DNA from: Rhynchonema sp. JSB1_4 | Lineage: Eukaryota > Nematoda > Chromadorea > Monhysterida > Xyalidae | Direction of reading: 5' to 3' | Assembly: GCA_030248065.1 (NCBI GenBank) | Contig: JASAMV010003880.1 | Location: 1-64,000, forward strand | DNA length: 64,000 nucleotides | In this document: in pieces, positions 9,604 to 20,069 of the stretch | Layout of the letters: each line of letters starts with the position of its first letter | How positions within the stretch are numbered: position 1 is the stretch's first letter | The notes under the pieces: model-generated | Database searches by the model: none | What the model was told of the DNA's origin: nothing | What the model saw: the letters and a program-made list of their open reading frames with translations, nothing else | Program-made: the position numbers and the translations under genes

Positions 9604-12600
9604 ATGACACCAGAAAACAACATTTCCATCGAGTTTGGAGACCTACGAAACGATGCCAAAGCTCGTCCGGTGCTCTACGCGACAGGCATTTGTGTCTTTT
9701 GTCTGGTCTTTATAATTTATTGCACGACGACCAGCCGCAGTTTGGTGTTGACTGGTTGTGCCTGGTTGACGCTGTTTGCCATTTTTACGTTGGCCTCTGC
9801 GCTCACTGCGATTCTGGTGAAAAAGAAGGATGCGTCGGCAAGGTGGGTCACTTTATAATACTGGACGATTACCGTATTCCCTAAAATAGAGCCCCCCAAA
9901 AATAGAGCCCCCCAGGGTAGTACTTGGGGTGGGGGGGGGGGGGGGGGTGGGGGGGGGATCCCCCCACCCCAAATTCATCTATCTATCGCCAACACTTTTT
10001 GATTTCATCTATCTATCGTCAACACTTATGGGCAAATCTATCTATCGTCAACAAATTCTGGGAACAATCTATCTATCGTCAACACATTTCGACCACAAAA
10101 TGGGTACCGTAAAAACCTAAATACAGCCCCCCCCCGGAATAGAGCCCCCCCCCCCCGTAATACAGCCCCCCCAAAAAGGGATCAGTGAATTAATAGAGCC
10201 CCCCCCCCCTAAGTAACATCCCCTATACAGTAGTGTATTAACGCTTGATAGTGGTGCACAGGTACATTTATGCACGTTTGTTGTTCGTTCAGAGCACATA
10301 ATACGCCTCTTATTGACGAATAGACACGAATAAATGCGATTACAAGCGAAAAAACATCATTTCAAACCCCTTTTTAGGGGTTTTTGGGGGTTTTTCTGGG
10401 AAGGGAACAATTTTTTCAGGTTCGGGTCAGTGAATTAATAGAGGCCCCCCCGGAATAGAGCCCCCCCCCCCGTAATAGAGCCCCCACAAAATGGGGTCAG
10501 TGAGTTAATAGAGCCCCCCCTTCTAGTTAGGTTTTTACGGTATTTTTGCCTCAAAATGGCTCAAAATCGGTATTTTTTGCCCAAAATAGGCAAAAAATCG
10601 CGCGCTACGCATCTAAGTGCATTTTCATTAATATTTACACATTATTACCTACTTAATGCACTATACTATACCTTGATTTTTGGCGACCCCCCACCATTCT
10701 ATCTATCGTCAACAAGTTTGGGTCGACCCCCCCCAGATTTCGGACTTGGGTCATCTATCTATCGTCAACACATTTCGGGTCCCAATCTATCTATCGTCAA
10801 CACCCTGACCAAGTACTACACTGGAGCCCCCCCCCAAAAATACAGCCCCCCTAAAAGGGGTCAGTGAAAAAATAGAGCCCCCCCCCAAAATACAGCCCCC
10901 CCAACTTGGAATTCCCCGCTTGGGTGTCGTAAAGTCAAGTTTTTGTATAAGACACCTTGTGTACAACGTTTGTGGTTGAGTATATGATGACGTAAAGCCT
11001 TTTATGGAAGATCTGCACCTAAAAACATTCAATAATGACCAGTAACACCCTGACAGAACCAGTGTAGTACTTGGTCAGGGTGTTGACGATAGATAGATTG
11101 GGACCCGAAATGTGTTGACGATAGATAGATGACCCAAGTCCGAAATCTGGGGGGGTCGACCCAAACTTGTTGACGATAGATAGATGGTGGGGGGGGGGTC
11201 GCCAAAAATCAAGGCATAGTATAGTGTACTAAGTAGGTAATAATGTGTAAATATTAATGAAAATGTACTAAGATGTACTAAATTTGCGCGTGGCGCGCGA
11301 TTTTTTGCCTATTTGGGACAAAAATACCGATTTTGAGCCATTTTGAGGCAAAAATACCCATTTTGGGGTCAAAATGTGTTGACGATAGATAGATTGTTCC
11401 CAGAATTTGTTGACGATAGATAGATTTGCCCATAAGTGTTGACGATAGATAGATGAAATCAAAAAGTGTTGACGATAGATAGATGAATTTGGGGGGACTC
11501 CCCACCCCCCAAGTACTACCCTGGACAGAACTCCATTTTAGGGGTATTTTTTCGAACATTTTTTGAAATTTTGGGCAGCGAAAAATACAGCCCCCCCCAA
11601 AATAGAGCCCCCCCCCAAAAAAAAATACAGCCCCCCCTAAAAGGGGTCAGTGAAAAAAATACAGCCCCCCCTTGTATTTTAGGTTTTACGGTTCAAAGAA
11701 AATCGTTTTTTACAAAAAGAACCGACAAAGCCGGGTCGATCTGGTCTGGCCGGTGCAGTGGCTGCGGCTGGGGGGGTCTTTCTCTGGGCACTCCTGAAGT
11801 ATACGGAACTTGGTAGGAAAGTGTGGTTTAATGCGACTTCTGGCTACGATGCGCTACTTGCTAGCTCTTGGCTTGGATCACATTCACTCAATGAGGTAGG
11901 TTGCCGCCCCACCTAACTTTTCATCCAAAACATTCATTTTTTGCTTAAAATTGCATAAAATTAGCATATTTGTCTGCAAATAGGCGAAAAATCGCGCGCT
12001 GCGCGCGAAATTAGTGGTTTAGGCCACATTTTCCTCAGTATTTAGACATAAAAAATTTCGGTTTCCAGATGACCCCCCCCAAGTGGTACGACCCCCCCTA
12101 GCTCGGCTGGTACAGTAGGTAGGTTGCCGCCCCGCATTTTGGGTGGTACAGTAGGTTGCCGCCCCGCCTGGGTAGCTACACCACTGCATTCACTCACATG
12201 TCTGTCCTGTCCATGTGCCACGCCCAGTGACAGAGGTGTCAATCGGGCCGGGCCCGACTTTCCGGGCCGCACTGTCGGGCCGGGCCGGACTTCCCGGCCT
12301 GACATTCCCCAAAATATTAAATACTAAAAATACTAAAAAACAATTAATTTACTTTCCATTTCTAGATTTTCGTTCGGTTTCGCTCGCGCGCCCGTACTGT
12401 CCGTCTTCTCGAGCACCGTGCTGGCACAATTGTCTTCGTTGTTCCTGATCAAGGAGAGTGTCGAGCATTTGCTGGAATCAGAGGAGCACACACATCAACA
12501 CCACGGCATGTTTCTGCCGGCTGTCGTGGTGGCAGCCTTTGCTCAGCTGTTGGCTGCCTATGGCGTCAGGAACGAACCCATGCAACATGTGCTCACCGCT

Positions 12601-15516
12601 GCCTCCTCCAGTTGGTTGGTCTCTGTTTTTATTTTACGTCAGCCGTAAGTGCGTTTGTCATCAAATTCTTGACGGATGCGCCCAGCGAGCGACCAACTAA
12701 GGCTGCTGTTGTTGAACTGTTGTCCAATGGCTGCGCAGTACGTTCGTTCTTCCACTCATTCTTTCTGTTCCGCAGAACTAGTATACGCGCGCCTCAGGTC
12801 CGAAAAAAGAATATTTCTTTGCGTTATGGCCGAAAATTTGTTCAAAGTGGCTGTCACATTGGGGACTTCGCACGGACCGCGATTTTTGGGATTTGATGGT
12901 CGGAAGACACGCATTTTGATGGTTGCAAGGTACGCTTGGGGGTGGTTGCCTATAGTTGCAAGTGGAAAGAACCATTTTTTCCCTGAAAAAAACGGAAAAA
13001 ACACGTTTTTTTCCAGAGGCCAAAATAACGAACCGATATTTTTCCGGGCACTGGAAAAATTATCGGAAATTTTCGGAAAAATTTCCAAATTTTCCAAAAA
13101 AAACTTTGACAGTCGCGAGGTCAGTTTCTCAAATCCTCCAAAAACACCGTTTTTTGTGTCTTTGGTCGACTTATCCAGAATGACTTTTCGTCACGATGCA
13201 ATTTTAGACCACATTTTGCCCAAATGTACCCCATTTTAACAGGCTACCAACTTTTGGCCTCGAAAAATATCGAAAAAAAACGGTTTTTTTTCAATAAATA
13301 TATTTTTCCGGAAAAATTGCAACTATAGTTGCAACTGCAAGGTACCTGCCCTCCCCCCTGAGGGTGGTTGCAAAGAACTTACCCATCAGTGCGGAAGTTC
13401 CCCATCCACTCCGCAGCCACTACACTGGGCTCGGTCCACAGAAGCGGATTACATTAACCTTAACGCTAACACTAACATTAGCATTTACACTAACTCTAAC
13501 GTTTACACTAAGACTAACACAAACGTTGACATAAAAGTAAACACAAAAGAGAAAATCCTTACGTTTATGTTAGTGTTAGTGTCAACGTTAGTGTTAGCGT
13601 AAGTGTAAACGTTAGTGTAAGTGTCAATGCTAGTGTTAATGTCAAGGTTAAGGTGATCCGCTTCTGTGGACAGGGCCCAGGTGTAGCAAAAGCCGTCAAA
13701 CATCAAAATACGCCCATCCGATTATTCACGTTTTGCAGGCTGCAAGAGCACGCAGCCGACCTCTCGCATTCGCTGTGTCAAATCGTGCCCGGTCTTGCCC
13801 AGTTCCTACTGCCCCGTCTCAACGCCCTCGGTCTGCTCTGTTCGTGCTCGACATTGAGCTGTGTGATCACGTACATCCTACTGGTGCAGAAGGGCTACGC
13901 CTGGGCGGACCCCGTCGGATCGCTGTGTCTGTCCCTGGCCGTTATGGGTACCATGTTCCCGCTGAGTGCCTATACGGGTCGCATCCTGCTACAAACGACG
14001 CCCAGCTACATGCAGACGCAGATTCAGCGATATTTGAACGAAGCGCGCACGCTCGAAGGCGTGTTGGAGGTGACCAATGCCAATTTCTGGCAGCTCGACT
14101 TTAATCGACTCGCGGGAACGGTGGTCGTGCGTGTGAGACGGTGAGTGGATAAAGGGCGGATCCAGGGGGCGATTGGGGCCATCGTGCCCCCTTGGTCAAA
14201 TTGGCCCCTGAAGAAGGGCACCATTTCAGAAAGAACCAGGAAAAAAGACTCACAGTTCTCGCGGTTTTCACTCTGATACACTCCAAAAATCGAGCGCCTT
14301 GCCCGTCATGAAATTTGGTGTTCTCACGCGCACCTAAGTTCTAAACTAGCACCATTTTTCATTTTCGACGCATTGTTCATGAGCCCTCCGATGCTCAAAA
14401 AGATCTCTTCCAATTTGTAGAGACGCTGACGAGCAATTAGCACTGGCGCAAGTCACAGAGAAACTCAGTGCAGCTGTTTCGGATCTGACAGTACAAGTGA
14501 GTTTTGTCGGATCCAGTGCTGTGGCTGGGGGGGGGGGTCCCCCCCAATGGTACCCTATCCGCCCCGGCCTGGTACGCTACCCCCCTACCCGCCCCGCTCT
14601 GGTACCCTACCCCCCTACCCGCCCCGCCCTGGTACCCTACCCGCCCGGATTTTTACGCCCAAAATGCCCATTTTTCGGTCAAAAATGCCCAAATTTCGAC
14701 CGAAAACCCTAAAAGTGCAAAAAATTTCGCGCTGCGCGCGATATATGTACTTTTTAGTACATAAAAACAGGCACGCGAAAAAACTTGTGTTGTACCCTAC
14801 CCGCCCCGAAAAATCTTCCCCCCCCCCCCCCCCCACAAACCGGATTTCCCCCCCCCCCCAAGATCCCAGGAACACTACCCCCCTACCCGCCCCGGATTTT
14901 TCCACCTATGTACCCAACCCGCCCCGCAAAAGTAGCCACAGCACTGGTCGGATCCATTTGGTTTTGTCCTGGCTAATATTTTGCACATAACGATTTACAA
15001 AGTTCAGCGTGAGCGTGGTTCACAAATGTTTCGTGGCCCGGATTAAACGTGCTGCTTGAATAAACAAAGACAATGCGCTCGTGCTTCGCATTCCAAAACG
15101 AAAACTAGCCGTACGAAATTAGCCGGCTCCTCCGTCCAGATGCCTTCCATGCAGTGCTGTGGCTGCTGCTGTGGGAGAGACACTACATTGTGGCCAAAAA
15201 TCGGGGGAGATACCGGGGTACCGTACCTAGGATATTTAGGGTGAACATTTTGAAAAACTGGTTGTGGAGTGGAGATACCGTGCCGGCGAGGGGGCGTACT
15301 GTACCCCCCAGGCACAGCACTGCTTCAATGTCACAGATCATCAAGACAGCCGACATCGAGAGCATATCGACCAGCCATTCGTGGCACAATTTCGGTGCTG
15401 CTGCGTCGCCCGCTGCTGCTGGCTCGCATGGACACGGGCACTCGCATGGCGGTGATGGTGGGGCACATCATGGACATGGCCATTCACACGATGATGGACA
15501 TGGACATGCACATTGA
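9604..15516 (+). CDS. SLC30A6: ZnT6-like cation diffusion facilitator (SLC30A6)
   Basis: Exons 9604-9842, 12366-12614, 13739-14140, 14421-14496 and 15337-15516 join in phase to 381 residues. Diagnostic ZnT6 segments are FSFGFARAPVLSVFSSTVLAQL, ASSSWLQEHAADLS, TGRILLQTTPSYM and EGVLEVTNANFWQLDF, close to the vertebrate protein. ZnT6 is known as the partner of ZnT5 in early-secretory-pathway zinc transport and lacks the full intramembrane zinc site. Here too the TM2 site reads TGCAWLTLFA, without the His/Asp pair, while the TM5 Asp (WADP) is kept. The last 31 residues (351-381) contain 12 histidines in HGHGHSH-type repeats, a tail I do not associate with vertebrate ZnT6. Exon 1 starts at the first in-frame ATG. 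Introns 1, 2 and 4 are loaded with transposons. Confidence 0.93.
9913..10823. mobile_element. hAT-like element with ATCTATCTATCGTC barcode, copy 1
   Basis: Termini CAGGGTAGTACTTGG and CCAAGTACTACACTG, exact 8-bp TSD GAGCCCCC (9905-9912 and 10824-10831) inside the AGAGCCCCCC element. The interior repeats ATCTATCTATCGTCAACA in both arms and includes a G-run of about 20. It is itself interrupted by 10107-10540. Confidence 0.8.
10107..10540. mobile_element. AGAGCCCCCC element, third nest level
   Basis: Termini CCGTAAAAACCTAAATAC and TAGGTTTTTACGG with TA on both sides (10105-10106, 10541-10542). The empty site reads AAAATGGG-TA-TTTTTGCC, visible in reverse complement in the sister hAT-like element at about 11350-11370. 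Confidence 0.8.
11060..11523. mobile_element. hAT-like element with ATCTATCTATCGTC barcode, copy 2
   Basis: Termini CAGTGTAGTACTTGG and CCAAGTACTACCCTG, exact 8-bp TSD GACAGAAC (11052-11059, 11524-11531). The same GACAGAAC occurs once, uninterrupted, in the related AGAGCCCCCC copy at 2924-2931, confirming a clean insertion. Barcode TGTTGACGATAGATAGAT is repeated in both arms. Confidence 0.85.
11889..12186. mobile_element. hAT-like element, GTTGCCGCCCCGC barcode
   Basis: Flanked by the direct repeat CATTCACT (11881-11888, 12187-12194). The right end CACCACTG is the complement of a CAGTG-type terminus; the left end CAATGAGG has one change from it. The interior repeats GGTACAGTAGGTTGCCGCCCC. 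Lies at the end of ZnT6 intron 1. Confidence 0.65.
12950..13350. repeat. Foldback repeat with GGAAAAAAACGGTTTTTT units
   Basis: Intron 2 of the ZnT6 homologue. Inverted TATAGTTGCAAG and its complement bound runs of AAAACGG/CCGTTTT. Related repeats are at 50202-50540 and 52570-53034. Open frames on both strands here reflect low complexity. Confidence 0.55.
13421..13689. repeat. Foldback element with degenerate GTTAGT hexamer arrays
   Basis: Outer inverted repeat CTACACTGGGCTCGGTCCAC / its near complement, containing GTCCACAGAAGCGGAT. Each arm is an array with 6-bp period on the consensus GTTAGT with many single substitutions (GTTAGC, GTAAGT, GTCAAC). It ends 49 bp before the acceptor of ZnT6 exon 3. 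Confidence 0.7.
14514..14946. mobile_element. hAT-like MITE, CAGTGCTGTGG family, copy 2
   Basis: Termini CAGTGCTGTGGCTG and CCACAGCACTG, exact TSD GTCGGATC (14506-14513, 14947-14954). Barcode GGTACCCTACCCCCCTACCC. The left end is 17 bp downstream of the donor of ZnT6 exon 4. Confidence 0.85.
15152..15322. mobile_element. hAT-like MITE, CAGTGCTGTGG family, copy 3
   Basis: Termini CAGTGCTGTGG and CACAGCACTG, TSDs CTTCCATG (15144-15151) and CTTCAATG (15323-15330), one mismatch. Ends 14 bp before the last ZnT6 exon at 15337, so the 3' half of that exon's acceptor region is TSD plus host sequence. Confidence 0.8.
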
Positions 15517-18027
15517 GAACGAACGTAGAGAGAGAGAGAACATACTATGCATGTGTGTGCGTGTGAGACCATTGAGGGCAACTTTGGGGATCTGTCTGTC
15601 CACTGTGACTATTTGCGTTGGTACATGGTACCATGGATATTTATTTTGAGCGCGGATCATACTTGGTGATCGGATCTGATTTCATGACTTTTTATCTGGC
15701 TGTTTTCGGTTCAACTTTCAGGCTGGTAGACATTGGTGACATCAGTGATTCTTGAAAGGTCTTTCCTCACACGAAATACAGGTCCTTTCAGCAAGTTTGA
15801 TATGCGCCAATGTTGATTTTATTTCACAACAGATGGACAATGGCAAATGGACAAAAGTTTTGTTGCTTTTCATTGTTATTTGTTATGCGTATTATACATT
15901 TCACGGCTGTTTGTTTTCCGAGCATTCATTCATCCGAATATCAGATTCTCTGCTCTGTGATTCTCTTGTTGTTGTGTTGCTTGTTTGAAAATATGAAATT
16001 TATTTGCACGAATGAAATCATAAATTTGAGAGATTGTGGGCATGGCGCTTCTTTAGGCTCACAGCCGAACCATGGCTCCGTGAATCTTTTTCCAAATATT
16101 TTTTGGTAAACTTTGTGAGACCTTCAGTTTTCAACACTGGCGTTCCATAGGACCAAACATCAAGCTTTTCCACATCACAACCCTTTGATAACGACCCGTC
16201 CACCTTGCTGCACCAGCGTGCACCTGTTCGCAACTTGGTCCCAACTTTTTTGAGTAATAAAGCCAAGCCGGCTCTTTACGATAGCGCACATAGCGTCGCT
16301 TTGAAGTTTTACGCGCGTTGTTGACATTTGCAGTGGGCTGTGAAAACCAGACAAGGTTTGCGGTTTGTGCTTTTTTGGATTATTTTCTATCACTCGCAAG
16401 CTCTTCCTATCAACTTTGCTTGCCTCGAGGCTGTCCTATTCTTGTTTGGTCCTTTACCCCGCCAAGATTGATTACGATCACCCTTCACCCATGTAATCGG
16501 TCACACGGGCCTTGTGCATATCTACGTACATACATACAGTCTATGTAACGACACAACAAACTTTGGTTACCTCTGTGCAAAACAACCTGTTACTGGGTGT
16601 AATGTTTGGTTGGGCATTCATTTTCCGGTGTCGGTGTTTTGCATGCCTGTCTACCAACTTGTGCACAACTTTTACAATACACGCGCCCAAGCCAAAGTAT
16701 GTACCGAGTTGTAACCCGCAAATTGCGTTGCCAGCCAGCCAGAAACATATTTTGGCCAGCGAGATATACACTTGTGTTGCGACCAGTTTTTCATTTTCAG
16801 CGTTGTTATACTTTGGCATCAAAGTGCGCTCTTGGCTGCCACACAGTTTTGGCGAACGGTGATCTTAATGAATACACTCTGCTATGAATATTATTCAAAT
16901 CTGATTATGAGATTAAATCACAGTACGTTTCACGGGAAGGGGTACCAATAATCGTAATCCGAGCACATACTATTATTTCCTAGGGTATACTATTATTTCT
17001 GCGTGCAGTACTTAAGCAACGCGCGCTTATTCCCTTAACCACTGCACTAGGTCACACGCGTGCGTACTCGGGTGAACTATTATTTACGAGTGCGGCACGC
17101 GTATGGGAAAGTGCAGTGGTTAACGGATGAAGCGCTCGTTGCTTAGGTACTACACGCAGAATTAATCGTATACCCTGGGAAATAATAGTATGTACTCGGA
17201 TTACGATTATTGGTACCCCTTCCCGTGAAACGTACTGTACATTATAGGTTATACCATATTCCTATGTAACTTCTTGCATATTTCACTCGAAATTAATAAT
17301 TCATGGTAAACTGTGCTTTGCTCGTGTGGCGTCAGCTGACTGTTGCGGAGCTACCCATGCCTTTTTTCTGTTGTTTTCCCTGCCATGATGACCATTGTGC
17401 ATAATGCACAAATTCGTTGGTTTCCGCGTTCCACTAGATTCCATGCTCAGAAATTTTTTGTGTGAGCCATATCGCTCCTTTTAGCATGTCAGTAGCGCTT
17501 ACTTTTCCATGAATTATGACAATTGTTGGGAACTCGTCGAAAATTACGGCCGCGCTGTTTGTGGAGCTTTATTCTTCTAATGAAAAAAGTGTAACAAATG
17601 TGCTATCTAGAACGCTGTGATGCGAACTGCGAAGGGGCTACTGTGAATTTAGAGGCATGCGCGTTCTTGAAGCAACGTGAGTGATAAGCTGAACTTGAAA
17701 TGACTAGGTATGACAGATCCCCAAAGGGCTTACACAGGGTGCAGTTTGCAGATGCAGCTGCGCATCACATGCAAAATACAGTACATTACCTACGGTACAT
17801 ATGTACTACCCCTCGATGTGCGGCTTAAAAGCAAGAACACGTGTGTATTTTAGAATAAATTCACTCAATTTTCTTTTTTTAATTTTAACGCTGTTTTGAA
17901 TTTTGAGGTTAAGCTTCGACCGGGACCTGTACGTGATTTTCGCGAAAATTTGGAAACATTATTTGATTTTCAGAAAGCCCACCAAGCCGCTTCATCCGTC
18001 ATCATAAACCTCGTCACATGAATACCA
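15517..18027. other. Intergenic region between ZnT6 and aquaporin genes
   Basis: Begins with the ZnT6 3' flank and ends at the aquaporin start. The only clear structure is the palindromic MITE at 16921-17237 and a GGTGATCGGATC fragment near 15664. Open frames at 16000-16890 show no splice or family support and are not called. Confidence 0.5.
16921..17237. mobile_element. Palindromic MITE
   Basis: Arms of about 150 bp starting CAGTACGTTTCACGGGAAGG, including GGTACCAATAATCGTAATCC, matched by their complement at the right end. The arms are diverged near the centre. Flanks do not show a convincing TSD. Confidence 0.75.
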
Positions 18028-20069
18028 ATGGAGCCGGCATTGGCATCAATCGGTTTCTACGCCTACGTAATCATACTGTGTCGTCTGTCGGTGCATCTAT
18101 TCAGGCATTCGGCACGTGACGCGCAATGGCTATACGCAATCGTTGAGTTCTTCGGCACATTGCAGTTGTGCGCGTGCGTGTTTGAGAATGGCGCCTTCCT
18201 CTACTTCTACGGATGGACGGTTAGGGTACCACAGCTGTCGTTTACATGTGCTACGAATAATGACCGTGAAAAACTGGGTGCTTTGTGCGTTTTTGTGGTG
18301 TGAAAACCGGAAGATGAGGGACTGGGAATAATACCAGATTAGGTGATCGTATGGCACTGGGCAAGAGAGGCGTAAAACGGCGCGTACTGAAGGCACCTAT
18401 AGGTATAGGGTATGATGGGACACCAGGCTCAGGCTTGAGGTTATGCTTAGGCCTAGGCCCATACCGCTATTTGTCTGGACACAACTGCATGTGTTTCGTA
18501 CAAACGCAACAGAATATCTACTGTCGTCAGCACCCCGATCGCGCTATCCAAGGGTGTTAGCATTCATTTGTTATTAGGGCTAGTTTGGGGCTGCTGTCGC
18601 ACGCTGTATTTTTTCATAGATTTCACGCATGGCGCGTGTGTTGTATAGGTGACATCCCAGCCGCCGCTGCGTGTTTGCACGAAGCACAGCAGGCAGTTGC
18701 GTTGACATCAATTGCATCAGCCCCGAGTTTCCCCCCCCCGCATCACCCAACATTCTAGGCCTTCTACACAATCCTGGCTGTGATGGTGGTGGTGCACACG
18801 AACACACTCGGCGGGGCCATATGTAATCCGGCATCGGTACTCGAGGATGCCATACGTGGCAAAATGACGTGGTCGCGTGCCGGGGTGCTACTAATGGCCG
18901 AAATATTGGGCGGTGCCATTTCGTACCCGTTCTGTCGACAGTATTGGCGTTTCGGACTACATCCGATGCACCATGATCGATTCGCCACCTATGCCTGTCA
19001 GACCGATCTGCACGTGAGTTAATCGATTTCGGGTTTCTGTCCCATTGGTTGATGTTTCATTGAGTGAGGTTGCGATAGCGTTAATTAACTCATTGATTAT
19101 GTCCTTGTGTTTACAGTTATGGTTGGTTTTTCGAGAGGATATGACAGAACTTCATTATATAGTACCAGTAATAACGGCTTGCTCGCACGTGGTGGTGTGT
19201 GTGGTGCATTGATACTGGCCTGGTGCACAGCCCGTCCTCAAGAAAAGCAGAAAGACACGGGAAGCGAAAAAACCATACTGCACAACTCAAACAAAAAATC
19301 ATACAAACTAAAGACGATCACTATAATTTCAGGTGCACGTATTACTCGGTCTGTTTCTCGAGCTCGGTGCTTCAATGCTTGCCCAAATCGCCGTATTATT
19401 TTTCACCGACAAATTTCCGGGTCGGACACAGACGCAAAGCATTTGCAACGGATGCACTTTTGCTGCCATTACTTGCACGGGTGGGTTGTTGGGATTCAAG
19501 CTCAGTTCAGTTCAAGTTTTATTTCGTATACCGCAGGAGCACGAATAATCGTGACAAAACGTGCGACCTTCGTGGGGTGCTGGTCATCTTGGCCACAGTT
19601 ACAAATTACATTGGACCGCCGTTGGTCACACAGCTTGGAAGTTGTCATCATCGTTTCGGGTTGCGCAACTGCTCCCGGGTGGCGCTTTAGAGGACTTGGG
19701 CCAATGGCACTTTCGACATTCTGTAACAAAGGTCACGTCATAAATCCTAATCTGTCGTTCTGGTCTCTTGATCGGATATCACCAAGGGGGCCAGCCAGCT
19801 TTCTTCCACAAACCAGTGATCATCAGTGCTTTCACGCAGACGCGGCACAAACATCCTGTCATTCTGAACCATATCCAGGTCTGTTCACTACCGGCATGTA
19901 CTACAACCCAATCCTGGCATCGGCACTCACCTTCGGCTGTGACGGCTTGGATTCAATGCGACACTTGGCCGTTTACTGGCTCGGCCCGACAGTTGGTCAG
20001 TATTTGGGAACCGATTTATATGAAAGAACTCATGCCAAACCCGTTGATGTTGCAAAGAAGAAGGAATGA
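18028..20069 (+). CDS. AQP11/12-type aquaporin
   Basis: Exons 18028-18219, 18759-19013, 19333-19480 and 19879-20069 join in phase (0, 0, 1) to 261 residues. The match is to the unorthodox (super)aquaporin group: EFFGTLQLCACVFE near residue 35, VHTNTLGGAICNPAS with the first pore motif at 87-89, and TGMYYNPILASALTFGC with the second at 208-210, then HLAVYWLGPTVGQYLGT. The pore motifs are NPA and NPI, whereas vertebrate AQP11 has NPC and NPA. The protein ends KPVDVAKKKE, a lysine-rich tail as in AQP11. Family members sit in intracellular membranes and pass water, glycerol or peroxide; the substrate here cannot be read from sequence. Start is the ATG at 18028; an ATG at 18018 is in another frame. 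Confidence 0.88.

Larger units (their letters stand above)
9872..11691. mobile_element. AGAGCCCCCC element, outer layer of a nest
   Basis: Left terminus CCGTATTCCCTAAAATAG after TA (9870-9871); right terminus TTTTAGGTTTTACGG before TT (11692-11693). Same family as 2666-3086. It is interrupted twice by hAT-like elements (9913-10823 and 11060-11523), so its own sequence is 9872-9912, 10824-11059 and 11524-11691. Lies wholly in intron 1 of the ZnT6 homologue. Confidence 0.7.

Noticed and set aside
12676..13239. 187-codon open frame in ZnT6 intron 2
   Set aside because: Spans a spliced intron and a foldback repeat of AAAACGG units; the opposite strand is equally open, and the family alignment of ZnT6 skips it.
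19107..20069. 320-codon single open frame over the aquaporin
   Set aside because: It runs through introns; only the last 63 codons are coding, and the spliced model aligns with AQP11 in all four exons.
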